Source: an uncultured Lachnospiraceae bacterium (lineage in GTDB: Bacteria; Bacillota; Clostridia; Lachnospirales; Lachnospiraceae). From it: DNA of 64,000 nucleotides. Made by a program: the position numbers and the translations under genes. This document shows, in pieces, positions 7,775 through 16,331 of the stretch. Each line of letters starts with the position of its first letter. Positions within the stretch are counted from its first letter, which is position 1. The stretch is from assembly GCA_910584915.1 (NCBI GenBank), contig CAJUDM010000016.1, positions 1 through 64,000 of the forward strand. The letters run 5' to 3'. Under the pieces are notes generated by a model. It was not told the DNA's origin and did no database searches. It saw only the letters and a list, made by a program, of their open reading frames with translations.

Positions 7775-8236
7775 CAGATTTTTGATCTTGAAGGATCTTT
7801 CGTACTCTCTCCTCTGATCCTTCCTGGCGATCGCCTCCCTCTTGTCATAGTTCTTCTTTCCCCTTGCAAGCCCCAGTTCCAGTTTCGCCCTGCCGTCCTT
7901 AAAATATACCTGCAGAGGGATCAGTGCATAACCTTTTTCCGAGAGCTGGCCTGAGAGTTTTCTGATCTCCTGTCTGTGCAGCAGCAGTTTTTTGGGGCGC
8001 AGCGGATCGCGGTTAAAAATATTTCCCTTTTCATAAGGGCTGATATTCATGCCGTATACATAGGCTTCCCCGTTTTCGATCTTCGCGTACCCTTCTTTGA
8101 TGCTGCACTTTCCGAGCCGCAGGGATTTCACCTCAGTGCCGTGGAGCACCAGCCCTGCTTCGTGCTTTTCCTCTATAAAATAGTCGTGGTAAGCCTTTTT
8201 ATTGTTCGCCACCAGCTTCATGCCTTCCTTTGCCAT
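7772..8236 (-). CDS. smpB: SsrA-binding protein SmpB
   Basis: A 154-residue RNA-binding protein that loads tmRNA on stalled ribosomes. Family segments are ANNKKAYHDYFIEEKHEAGLVLHGTE, KSLRLGKCSIKEGYAKI, LLLHRQEIRKL and the basic tail GKKNYDKREAIARKDQRRE. The start at 8236 is chosen because it aligns with the family N-terminus and has GGAGG 6 bases upstream. The first 38 bases overlap the end of rnr, so translation is coupled. Its partner RNA ssrA is directly downstream. Confidence 0.96.
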   Translation of the reverse strand: MAKEGMKLVANNKKAYHDYFIEEKHEAGLVLHGTEVKSLRLGKCSIKEGYAKIENGEAYVYGMNISPYEKGNIFNRDPLRPKKLLLHRQEIRKLSGQLSEKGYALIPLQVYFKDGRAKLELGLARGKKNYDKREAIARKDQRREYERSFKIKNL

Positions 8237-10016
8237 CATTCACCTCCGTGCAGCCATCCTCCTCTGCCAGCACAAAATCCACATACTTCGTCACTCTATC
8301 CGCTTTTTTGACTTTTACAATCAATCTCTGTCCCAGGGAAAAACATCTGCCTGTGCGTTCACCCGTCAGCCTGTAATTCTCTTCCTCATAGCGGTAATAA
8401 TCATCTGTCAGGTCTGAGACCGAAATCAGTCCTTCCACCGTATTTTCCAGTTCCACATAGATCCCGAAAGAATTGACGCCCGACACCACGCCGGTAAAGC
8501 ATTCTCCGATATGATCCTCCATATATTCTGCCTTTTTCATCTTTTCGCATTCCCGCTCCGCCTCATTCGCGCGGCGCTCCGTCAGGGAACACTGTTTCGC
8601 CGCCTGATCTAAGATCTCCCGGTAGTGCGCCTGCTTATCCTCGTCCAACTTTCCACGCAGATACTGCTTGATGATGCGATGGATCTGCAGGTCAGGATAC
8701 CGGCGGATCGGAGAAGTAAAATGGCAGTAATACCGGCTGGCAAGCCCGAAATGTCCGAGGGACGCCGACGTATATTCCGCCTTCTTCATACTTCTCAGGG
8801 CAAGCCTGCCGACAAGGGCTTCCGCCTCGCTCCCTTCCGCCTGCCACAACAGCTTCTGGATCTCCTTGGGATGGATCTCCTCCCTTCCCGTCTTCATGCC
8901 AAACCCCAAATTCCTCATCAGAAACGCCAGCTTTCTGATCTTTTCCTGCTCCGGGCTCTCATGGCTCCGGTAGAGGAACGGAATATCCAGCCAGTAAAAA
9001 TGCTGCGCCACCGTCTCGTTCGCCAACAGCATAAATTCCTCGATCAGTTTTGTGGCGGTATTCCTCTCATAGGGCTTTATCTCCGTTGGATGCCCTGTCT
9101 CGTCCAGGATCAGCCTGCTCTCCGGGAAATCAAAATCAATGGATCCTCTCTTCTCCCTGTTTTTCCGGAGTAACGCCGATAACTCTCCCATCTCTCTAAG
9201 CATCGGCACAAAGTTCTCAAACTGCTCCCGCAATATGTTATCGTCATCTTCCAGGATCCGCTTCACCGTATGATACGTCAGACGCGCATCCACCCGGATC
9301 ACGGACTCCACGATCCGGTAATCTGTCACCGCCCCGCCTTTATCTATCTGCATCAGACAGCTTAACGCCAGGCGGTCCTCCCCGGCATTTAACGAGCAGA
9401 TACCGTTGGATAGGGCTTTCGGCAGCATCGGCACTACCCGGTCCGGCAGATAGACGCTGGTCCCCCTCTTTAAGGCTTCCCGATCCAGTGCCGAATATTC
9501 CTGCACATAGTTGCTGACGTCCGCAATATGCACTCCCAGTTCATAGATACCGCCGCATACCGACAGGCTCACTGCGTCATCCAGATCCCTTGCGTCATCG
9601 CCATCGATGGTCACCATCATGATCTCCCGCAGATCCATGCGCCCCGCTCTGTCCGCCTCGCTGACGTCCTTTGCCACCCGCTCCGCCTGCCTCAGTTCCC
9701 GCTCGGTAAAGGCGTCCGGCAGTTCATAATTTCTGATGACAGCCAAAATATCCACCCCGGGTTCAGAGGCGTCTCCGAGAATCTCCACTATCTTTCCCTC
9801 CGGGCTCTTGTGCTCCTCCTTCGCCTCAGCGGTGATCTCAACAACAACCTTCCCGCCATCCGGCGCTCCGCCCGATTTTTCCTTCGGAACAAAAATATCC
9901 GCTCCGAGCCTCCTGTTATCCGGCACCACAAAACCGTAATTTCTGCTCTGCTGGTAAGTCCCCACGATTTTTCTGTTTTTGATCAGTTCTTTATTCTGAA
10001 TCTGTATTTCCGACAA
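8199..10016 (-). CDS. rnr: Ribonuclease R, lacking the N-terminal HTH and first cold-shock domain
   Basis: A 605-residue processive 3'-5' exoribonuclease that degrades structured RNA and acts with tmRNA in quality control. The protein starts directly in the second cold-shock-like domain (VGTYQQSRNYGFVVPDN), continues with the RNB catalytic domain (acidic cluster TIDGDDARDLDDAVSL) and ends with an S1 domain (GECFTGVVSGVNSFGIYVELENT). Usual RNase R proteins are about 700 residues or more and begin with a winged helix and another cold-shock domain; these are missing. The start is TTG at 10016 with ACAGGAG upstream. An in-frame TAA lies at 10044-10046 and a secG terminator just beyond, so the missing part cannot be encoded upstream. 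Catalytic residues look intact. Confidence 0.93.
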   Translation of the reverse strand: MSEIQIQNKELIKNRKIVGTYQQSRNYGFVVPDNRRLGADIFVPKEKSGGAPDGGKVVVEITAEAKEEHKSPEGKIVEILGDASEPGVDILAVIRNYELPDAFTERELRQAERVAKDVSEADRAGRMDLREIMMVTIDGDDARDLDDAVSLSVCGGIYELGVHIADVSNYVQEYSALDREALKRGTSVYLPDRVVPMLPKALSNGICSLNAGEDRLALSCLMQIDKGGAVTDYRIVESVIRVDARLTYHTVKRILEDDDNILREQFENFVPMLREMGELSALLRKNREKRGSIDFDFPESRLILDETGHPTEIKPYERNTATKLIEEFMLLANETVAQHFYWLDIPFLYRSHESPEQEKIRKLAFLMRNLGFGMKTGREEIHPKEIQKLLWQAEGSEAEALVGRLALRSMKKAEYTSASLGHFGLASRYYCHFTSPIRRYPDLQIHRIIKQYLRGKLDEDKQAHYREILDQAAKQCSLTERRANEAERECEKMKKAEYMEDHIGECFTGVVSGVNSFGIYVELENTVEGLISVSDLTDDYYRYEEENYRLTGERTGRCFSLGQRLIVKVKKADRVTKYVDFVLAEEDGCTEVNDGKGRHEAGGEQ

Positions 10017-10070
10017 TTTTTGCTCCTGTCCCCATTCCCGTCCTTATTCCAACGTAACTTTCCACGAAAG

Positions 10071-10098
10071 AAAAAATCCTGCCGCCGCAGGATTTTTT
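10071..10098 (-). terminator. Intrinsic terminator between secG and rnr
   Basis: A 12-bp perfect stem (AAAAAATCCTGC/GCAGGATTTTTT) with a 4-base loop ends in a T run. It separates secG from rnr, so rnr needs its own promoter or read-through. Confidence 0.85.
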
Positions 10099-10108
10099 AA
10101 CTCGTTTC

Positions 10109-10348
10109 TTAAAATCTTTTGATGTTCAGCACAGCCGCCAGCACGATAAAGAGTACTGCAAGGATCTTCGTAAATCTGACGAGATTCGCTTCCCTGGAAC
10201 GTCCTTTATTCTTTCCCCAGTACGTATCCGAGGAACCGCTGATAGCGCCGAGCCCGGCGGATTTACCTTCCTGCATCAATACAAGTACCACCAGTGCGAG
10301 ACAATCTAATATAAAAATCCCGGTCAATATATATCTGAGTATTTCCAT
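10109..10348 (-). CDS. secG: Preprotein translocase subunit SecG
   Basis: A 79-residue membrane protein of the SecYEG channel. Two hydrophobic helices (about 3-23 and 57-76) flank the conserved cytoplasmic loop LMQEGKSAGLGAISGSSDTYWGKNK. AGGAGG precedes the ATG. The order secG-rnr-smpB-ssrA is the usual one in Firmicutes. Confidence 0.95.
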   Translation of the reverse strand: MEILRYILTGIFILDCLALVVLVLMQEGKSAGLGAISGSSDTYWGKNKGRSREANLVRFTKILAVLFIVLAAVLNIKRF

Positions 10349-10441
10349 TTCCTACCTCCTAATGTTACGCAAGACACAGTGTATCATATAAACCGGCTCT
10401 TTTCAACTGTTTTTCTCATATTTTCCTTTTATATTTTCTTT

Positions 10442-11473
10442 TTATATCATCAGGTCCGCAAAAAAATCCGTGTATCCTATCGTCTCTTCCTTATATTTTA
10501 AAAACCATGCCTTCATCTCGGGATATTCTCCCCCCGTATCCGACAATATTCTGTCAATATTATCTTCCCTCAGACAGCCAATCCCCGTAAACAGTTTATA
10601 GTATTCAGCATCCTCACCATGTTCCTCCAAAAGCACCTGCCATGTCTCATCCCAGATGCAGGCCTCACCGCCGGCATTTCCTCCCTCTCTTTCCGAAACA
10701 TTCATCCCCGCGGTGTGCTCCCTGAGATAGTTTTCCAGTTCCTCCTTAACATCGTCTTTAAGCCCCAGCGGATATAACAGCCGCATATAGGCGATCCGAA
10801 CCTTGCTCTTTCTTTTCTGGTTCAGAAAATAATCCAGATTATTCTCCTTACTGCCGTAATCCTCCTCACCGCAGAGCACCATTTTAGAGTAGCCGTCCTG
10901 ATCTGCAGCCCGCAGGATCTGCAGCATTCTGGCATCCCACTGCCTCAGCCAGTCTTCCTCTCCGCACCTCACAGGCGAGAACAGATAGGGAGCATCCAAA
11001 AGAGTTACCGCCGCCGCCAAAAGCGCGCCGATGTCCCGATGTTTCCCCTCAACCGTGGCAAACCGTACTCTGCCGCACTCCCTGAAAATCCCCTTTCCAA
11101 AACGGATCTCCCGTCCCGGCAGACAGATCTCCCGCAGGCTGTCACAGTAGGCAAATGCCCAGTCCCCCACCTCCTCTATACTCTTTGGCAGCCTCACCTG
11201 CCGCAGGCTCTTGCAGGAGAGCATTGCCTTCTTTCCGATGGAGATAACTGATTTACATAACACCTTTTTCTCCGCCGCTTCTTCTTCCGTGCTCTCCCTT
11301 TCCTCCCGATCTTCTGCGGGAATCGCTTCCTTCGCGAAAGCCTTCCCCTCTATGTCAACCGACTCCGGTATGGTCAGGTAGATGTCCTCCCCCTCGTAGG
11401 AGACAACCTCCAGCCCCTTTTTGTAATCCTTTAATATCAAAACGCCTTCTTTTACAGCATAACGGTATTCCAT
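10442..11473 (-). CDS. BspA-type leucine-rich repeat protein of the MoxR/VWA trio
   Basis: A 343-residue protein without signal peptide. The N-terminal third carries LRR_5/BspA-like repeats (ISIGKKAMLSCKSLRQVRLPKSIEEVGDWAFAYCDSLREICLPG, about 80-130), interrupted by a Glu-rich stretch (EDREERESTEEEAAEKK). The C-terminal two thirds are helical and not recognised, with Trp-rich parts (EEDWLRQWDARML). It lies 207 bases after the MoxR-like ATPase gene and is probably the third gene of that unit. The lack of a signal peptide suggests an intracellular protein-binding role, perhaps as a substrate adaptor for the ATPase; that is inference. Confidence 0.75.
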   Translation of the reverse strand: MEYRYAVKEGVLILKDYKKGLEVVSYEGEDIYLTIPESVDIEGKAFAKEAIPAEDREERESTEEEAAEKKVLCKSVISIGKKAMLSCKSLRQVRLPKSIEEVGDWAFAYCDSLREICLPGREIRFGKGIFRECGRVRFATVEGKHRDIGALLAAAVTLLDAPYLFSPVRCGEEDWLRQWDARMLQILRAADQDGYSKMVLCGEEDYGSKENNLDYFLNQKRKSKVRIAYMRLLYPLGLKDDVKEELENYLREHTAGMNVSEREGGNAGGEACIWDETWQVLLEEHGEDAEYYKLFTGIGCLREDNIDRILSDTGGEYPEMKAWFLKYKEETIGYTDFFADLMI

Positions 11474-11680
11474 ATCTGCTCCTGTTCATCCGGCCCGGAA
11501 ATTTCTCTGTCTCATCTTACAACTTTAAGGTATGGCACAAAATTCGCGACAGTCCGGCTTTCAGGTTTCACTGTCGACACCTTTTTCCGTGCCTGCAGCC
11601 ATCCCGCCTTTCCGCTTTCCTGCTGCCCGCTCTCTATCTCCCATGTGTAATTGGCACGCCCCGCGGATCCCGCCCCCTGG

Positions 11681-13186
11681 TCACAGATCCAGTTTTTCGA
11701 TCTCTTCCATAAATCTGCTCTGCCTTTCGGTGAGCATCAGCTCCTCGCTGTGCTTCTGATAATCCGGACAGCCAAAGGAAGCGATAAATCTGGCGCTGTC
11801 CTCGTTCACGGTAAGTTCCGTCACGAGGACCAGCATCTCGCTGCCTTCCTCAAAGGCCTTCTCCACAAATGCGAACAGGAAATGAAGCCTCCTGCCGGCG
11901 TCCTCCGTCCGTCTTTTTAAACCTGCCACTTCCTTCTGAAATCTCTCCCTGACAAGAATATATCCTTCTTCCCCTTCTATCCCGGTGCTCACCCGGATTT
12001 CTTTTTCCGCCTGCTCCAGAAAACGCAGGATAAACTTGTTCTTATATTGTTCTGCATCGGACATGGCTCCCGCCGCCTGCATGGAAGCGAGCAGTTTTTC
12101 TCTCGCCTTTCCCTGCATCTTGAGCATGTTGAGCAGCTTTTCTGTATCCCCGCAGCCGGACAGCGCCTTGAGCGGCGCGCGCAGTTCCCTCAGGCAGTCC
12201 GAAAGCCGCATAACCTCCCGGATCTCCCCCTGCACCCTGTCAAGCAGCATGCCCAGAAGGGAAAGCCTTTCATCAAACGCAGCGTCCTTCGCCTTCTCCA
12301 CCGCCTTTTCGGAAGCCTCTCCCGAGAGGATCTCCTCCACTTTATAATCATCCTTATATTTATTATACAAATCATAGTATGCAGTAAATTCTTTGACGAT
12401 CCTGTCATTGCGGAGATACTGTCCCACCAACGTCTCATCCACAGGCAGCCCCTCCTCCTCATAGAGCTGCAGGATCTGGGAGAGATCCTCCCAGCCTCTG
12501 GCTGTGATATAGGACTTCCCCTTCACCGTTGTCTCCACATGGTAAAAATCCTCTTTCTTCAGATCCAGATAGCTGACGACCGCATTATGTAATCCTTTTT
12601 CGGAGGCATATTCCTTCCATGTCGCATAGTCCGCCTCCACTTCCATGATCTTCAGACGGTCCAGCGTCACCACATCAAACTCCCTGACGGACTTATTATA
12701 CTCCGGCGGATTCCCCGCCGTCACAATAACCCATCCCTCCGGCACACTGTGCCTGCCGAACACCTTGTACTGCAGAAACTGAAGCATCGAAGGCGAGAGC
12801 GTCTCCGACACGCAGTTGATCTCATCCAGAAACAATATTCCTTCCTTCAGGCCGCTCTCCCGCATCACCTCATAGACAGAGGATATGATCTCGCTCATCG
12901 TGTACTCCGACACATCATACTGTTTTCCCTCAAATTCCCGGTGGTCGATAAACGGAAGTCCCAGCGCGGACTGTCTCGTATGGTGCGTCATGGAATAGGA
13001 CACCAGAGCGATCGACAACTCCTGCGCGATCTGTTCCATAATGGCAGTCTTCCCGATGCCCGGCGCGCCGATCAAAAATACAGGGCGCTGCCGCACGACC
13101 GGAATGCGGTAATCCCCGAATTCATCCTTTTTTAAATAAAGCCGTACTGTGTCTTTGATGCACTCCTTAGCCTGTTTCATATTCAT
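11681..13186 (-). CDS. MoxR-like AAA+ ATPase
   Basis: A 501-residue ATPase of the MoxR/RavA group. The Walker A motif GAPGIGKT is at 40-47, Walker B GILFLDEIN at about 116-124, and sensor 1 VIVTAGNPPEYN at about 149-160. The region after about 230 is helical and charged and lacks a named domain. GGAGG lies 10 bases before the ATG. It follows the VWA-like gene by 51 bases. MoxR ATPases typically act with a VWA-domain partner as chaperones for metal insertion or complex assembly, and that partner is encoded immediately upstream. Confidence 0.88.
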   Translation of the reverse strand: MNMKQAKECIKDTVRLYLKKDEFGDYRIPVVRQRPVFLIGAPGIGKTAIMEQIAQELSIALVSYSMTHHTRQSALGLPFIDHREFEGKQYDVSEYTMSEIISSVYEVMRESGLKEGILFLDEINCVSETLSPSMLQFLQYKVFGRHSVPEGWVIVTAGNPPEYNKSVREFDVVTLDRLKIMEVEADYATWKEYASEKGLHNAVVSYLDLKKEDFYHVETTVKGKSYITARGWEDLSQILQLYEEEGLPVDETLVGQYLRNDRIVKEFTAYYDLYNKYKDDYKVEEILSGEASEKAVEKAKDAAFDERLSLLGMLLDRVQGEIREVMRLSDCLRELRAPLKALSGCGDTEKLLNMLKMQGKAREKLLASMQAAGAMSDAEQYKNKFILRFLEQAEKEIRVSTGIEGEEGYILVRERFQKEVAGLKRRTEDAGRRLHFLFAFVEKAFEEGSEMLVLVTELTVNEDSARFIASFGCPDYQKHSEELMLTERQSRFMEEIEKLDL

Positions 13187-13237
13187 ATGCAGCTATCCTC
13201 CGCTTTCTTCGTCCTCTCTGTTCAGTATAAAATGCGA

Positions 13238-14635
13238 TCATCCGGCTTTCCCGCCATCTTCCGCTCTCACCGGTTCCAGGGCATCCTCCAGTTCCTCCTC
13301 CTCCAGCACCACGGGCAACGCCCAGTGCGGCACGGCGGGACGCCTCTCATCCTCATTCAAAAACGCAAATATCACATCGTACGCCGGCATCCTCTCCGGA
13401 TATACGCCGTAGCCGTCCGTAAAGTAGATCAATCCCTTTAAATTCTCAAAAGATTTCTTTTCGATCAGGCTGTCCACATACTCAAACACCGGCCTGAAAT
13501 CCGTAGCGCCGAAGCCTGTCAGCTTCCCGTTCCTGATATACTCCTCAAAATCATCATCGCAGGTGATCTTCACATCGTTTTGTACCTCATTATCGCACTG
13601 TACGATATGGACGTTGACCTTGCTGAAAAAACTTTCCGTGTCCTTCATGATGGAGTAGGTCCTGCGCAGAAAGCCCTGCACGATCTTCCCCCGGCAGGAC
13701 GCCGAAGTATCGATAGCGATCACAAATTCCCTGACCTTTTTGATATCTTTGTATTCCAGCGGTTCCACAAGAGGCATATTTCCGTAATGATCGAGCCCGT
13801 AAGTATAATAAATATAGTCAAATTCATCATCATTCGGCCGGATCTCCTCACCTGTCACCATAAAGCGGCGCAGAATATCACCGTAATCATAGCGGTCCTT
13901 CGTCGCCTCCGCCAGATTCTTTTCCAGGGAGTCAGAATTTCCGTTTTTCCCTGAAAATCTTCCCTTTGAGAATGTCTTCAGGTCCGTCTTGATCCGTTCG
14001 CTGATCTTTTTCCACTGTGCCAGAGATATCTCCATCTGCTCCGGCTGTGTCCAGTAAATATGTTCATCCCGGTGAAATAAAAGCCTGAAACCGGCAAGTT
14101 CCTCCTCGTCCGGCTGCGCCTTTAAAAAATACCGGTATATCTTTTCCGCTGTCAGCGCGCCGCACTGCGCCTTTAACGCCGCAGCCGCCGCCCTCCGCTC
14201 CGTATCCCTGTGCATCTTTAAAAAATGCAGGTTCATTTCCATCATCACATTCTCCACCGCTATATCCGCAGCGGCATCCCAGTATCTCATCTCCACATCG
14301 CCGTAGCGGAAGGGGTGATAGAAAACCAGGTGAAGCAGGCTGTGGAGACAGCATCGGGCAATATAGGCAGGCTCATTTTTATAACGGCGCAGCACAAAGG
14401 CGTCGTCATAACGGAAATTTTTTCCATCCGTCGCCACGCCCTTTAAACCCGGTTCCGATACCGGCTGTATCCTGGACAGCGCCACATCCAGAAACCGCAT
14501 ATTCATGATAATGCTGTCCCTGGACAGGCGCAGTACCTCCTTTGCAAGCTGTGCTGTTTTCTGCTGTTTCTTTCCGTTTGTCTCCATACTGTCCCGACCG
14601 CGCCGCAAAATATCCCGCTCCTGTCCGGTCTTCAT
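13238..14635 (-). CDS. VWA-like / DUF2201-type metallopeptidase-fold protein
   Basis: A 465-residue cytoplasmic protein with the layout of DUF2201/VWA-like proteins. The N-terminal half resembles a zincin fold, but the expected HExxH is HSLLH (98-102), so the catalytic Glu is replaced and peptidase activity is doubtful. The C-terminal half is a VWA-like domain with the MIDAS motif DTSAS (EFVIAIDTSASCRGK) and a downstream TDG. It is the first gene of a three-gene unit with a MoxR ATPase and an LRR protein, as in RavA-ViaA-like pairs. AAAGGGAGCGGG precedes the ATG. Its substrate is unknown. Confidence 0.83.
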   Translation of the reverse strand: MKTGQERDILRRGRDSMETNGKKQQKTAQLAKEVLRLSRDSIIMNMRFLDVALSRIQPVSEPGLKGVATDGKNFRYDDAFVLRRYKNEPAYIARCCLHSLLHLVFYHPFRYGDVEMRYWDAAADIAVENVMMEMNLHFLKMHRDTERRAAAAALKAQCGALTAEKIYRYFLKAQPDEEELAGFRLLFHRDEHIYWTQPEQMEISLAQWKKISERIKTDLKTFSKGRFSGKNGNSDSLEKNLAEATKDRYDYGDILRRFMVTGEEIRPNDDEFDYIYYTYGLDHYGNMPLVEPLEYKDIKKVREFVIAIDTSASCRGKIVQGFLRRTYSIMKDTESFFSKVNVHIVQCDNEVQNDVKITCDDDFEEYIRNGKLTGFGATDFRPVFEYVDSLIEKKSFENLKGLIYFTDGYGVYPERMPAYDVIFAFLNEDERRPAVPHWALPVVLEEEELEDALEPVRAEDGGKAG

Positions 14636-14724
14636 CCCGCTCCCTTTTCTTTCGTGTATATCTTACCAGATTTTGTCCTTTTCGTACAGACTAAAATCAG
14701 GTGATCTCTTTTAGCGCATGCGGG

Positions 14725-16209
14725 TCAGCCGCCGTATTTCTCCGGAAAAGGATTCTCATACACGGAAACTCCCTCGAGTTCCTCCTCGATCCGCAGAAGC
14801 TGGTTGTATTTGCTCACTCTATCTGTCCGGCAGGGTGCCCCCGTCTTGATCTGTCCCGCGTTCACCGCCACGGCGATATCCGCGATGATCGTATCCTCCG
14901 TCTCGCCGGAGCGGTGGGAAATAACCGCCCTGTAGCCGTTTTTGTGCGCCATCTCTATCGCCGCAAACGCCTCCGAAAGCGTGCCGATCTGATTTACCTT
15001 CACCAGGACGGCATTTGCCGTCTGCAGGCGGATCCCCGCTGAAAGCCTCCCTGTATTTGTGACAAACAGATCATCACCCACAAGCTGTATCTTATCTCCA
15101 AGCCTCTTTGTCAGCTTCTTCCAGCCGTCCCAGTCATCTTCGTTTAATCCATCCTCTATCGAAACGATCGGATATTTCCGGCAGAGTTCTTCATAGAGAG
15201 CTATCATCTCGTCGGTGCTGCGAAGCACGCTCGCCTCCTTTGTGTCGGCGGCACTGAGCGCATCACGCCTGCTCCCGTGCAGCGCTTTCGTCTCCCCGGG
15301 AAAATAATACATGCCGGAATCCTCCTGATAGAGTTCGCTTGCCGCCACATCCAGCGCGATCTTAATATCGCTGCCGGGTTTGTATCCCGCCGCCAGAACC
15401 GCTTTCACGATATAGTCAAGCACTTCCTCCGGATTTTTCAGGGAAGGCGCAAAGCCGCCCTCATCCCCCACTCCTGTGGAAAGACCGTCCTTCACCAGAA
15501 GCTGCTTCAGTTTCTGATAGACTTCTGCACAGATGCGCAGTCCCTCCGCAAAGCTCTCAGCTGACACCGGCATGATCATGAATTCCTGAAAATCCACCGT
15601 ATTGTCGGCATGTTTTCCGCCGTTTAGGATATTCATCATCGGCACCGGCATTTTTTTTGCGGAAATCCCTCCCAGATAACGGTACAGCGGCATATGCAGC
15701 GCCTCCGCCGCGGCTCTCGCCGTCGCCATGGAAACGCTGAGAGTGGCGTTTGCTCCCATCTTTTCCTTGTTATCCGTGCCGTCCGTTTTGATCAGGATAT
15801 CGTCTATCTCCTCCTGGCAGAGCGCGTTCCTGCCAAGCAGTGCCTCCCGCAGTACGGTGTTCACATTTCTCACTGCTTTCTGCACGCCCTTTCCCTGGTA
15901 GCGCCCCTCCTTGTCCCTCAGTTCCACTGCCTCAAATCTGCCGGTGCTGGCACCTGAAGGAACCGATGCCCTGCCGGTATATATCTTTCCCGAAAGGGGA
16001 TAGGGCGCCCCCACAGGAGCAGGACAGCCGCCATCCGCCCGCTCCTTATGGTTTCCGGCCGCCGCCTCCATATTCCTCCCGTTGATGCAGGGTCCCCCGA
16101 AAGCATCCTCGCCGGCTATAACGGTCACCTCCGCCTCCACCGTCGGATTTCCTCTGGAATCCAGAATCTCCCTCGCATGTACATCCATGATCCTCACTGT
16201 TACAGACAT
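14725..16209 (-). CDS. eno: Enolase with two insertions
   Basis: Converts 2-phosphoglycerate to phosphoenolpyruvate. All key elements are present: ASVPSGAST loop (81-89), GDEGGFAP, metal ligands Asp287, Glu352 (SIEDG) and Asp379 (GDD), base Lys404 (VLVKVNQIG) and SHRSGETED. At 494 residues it is about 60 longer than usual enolases. One insertion (about 37-75, rich in Gly/Pro/Ala with two Cys) lies just before the mobile active-site loop; a second (about 308-330) follows the YYFPGE segment. Both keep the frame. The ATG is preceded by AAAGGAGG with a T6 spacer, which is the 3' arm of a long hairpin. It follows gpmI in the glycolytic cluster. No second enolase is in the window. Confidence 0.93.
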   Translation of the reverse strand: MSVTVRIMDVHAREILDSRGNPTVEAEVTVIAGEDAFGGPCINGRNMEAAAGNHKERADGGCPAPVGAPYPLSGKIYTGRASVPSGASTGRFEAVELRDKEGRYQGKGVQKAVRNVNTVLREALLGRNALCQEEIDDILIKTDGTDNKEKMGANATLSVSMATARAAAEALHMPLYRYLGGISAKKMPVPMMNILNGGKHADNTVDFQEFMIMPVSAESFAEGLRICAEVYQKLKQLLVKDGLSTGVGDEGGFAPSLKNPEEVLDYIVKAVLAAGYKPGSDIKIALDVAASELYQEDSGMYYFPGETKALHGSRRDALSAADTKEASVLRSTDEMIALYEELCRKYPIVSIEDGLNEDDWDGWKKLTKRLGDKIQLVGDDLFVTNTGRLSAGIRLQTANAVLVKVNQIGTLSEAFAAIEMAHKNGYRAVISHRSGETEDTIIADIAVAVNAGQIKTGAPCRTDRVSKYNQLLRIEEELEGVSVYENPFPEKYGG

Positions 16210-16215
16210 AAAAAA

Positions 16216-16258
16216 CCTCCTTTAGAAATACGATTTGTCTTAGTATCTCCAAAGGAGG
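16216..16258 (-). promoter_or_regulatory. Hairpin that sequesters the eno ribosome site (terminator-like)
   Basis: On the minus strand, the 5' arm CCTCCTTTGGAGATAC (16258-16243) pairs over 16 bp, two of them G-U, with GTATTTCTAAAGGAGG (16231-16216) across an 11-base loop. The 3' arm is the eno ribosome site, followed by T6 and then ATG. The structure is both a plausible gpmI terminator and a block on eno translation, that is, a candidate attenuator. Confidence 0.7.
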
Positions 16259-16331
16259 CCACTTTATCACAATTTTTGTACAACAGTTTATCACTGTCAC
16301 ACCAATCCCGCTGCATCACACTATAAAAAGT

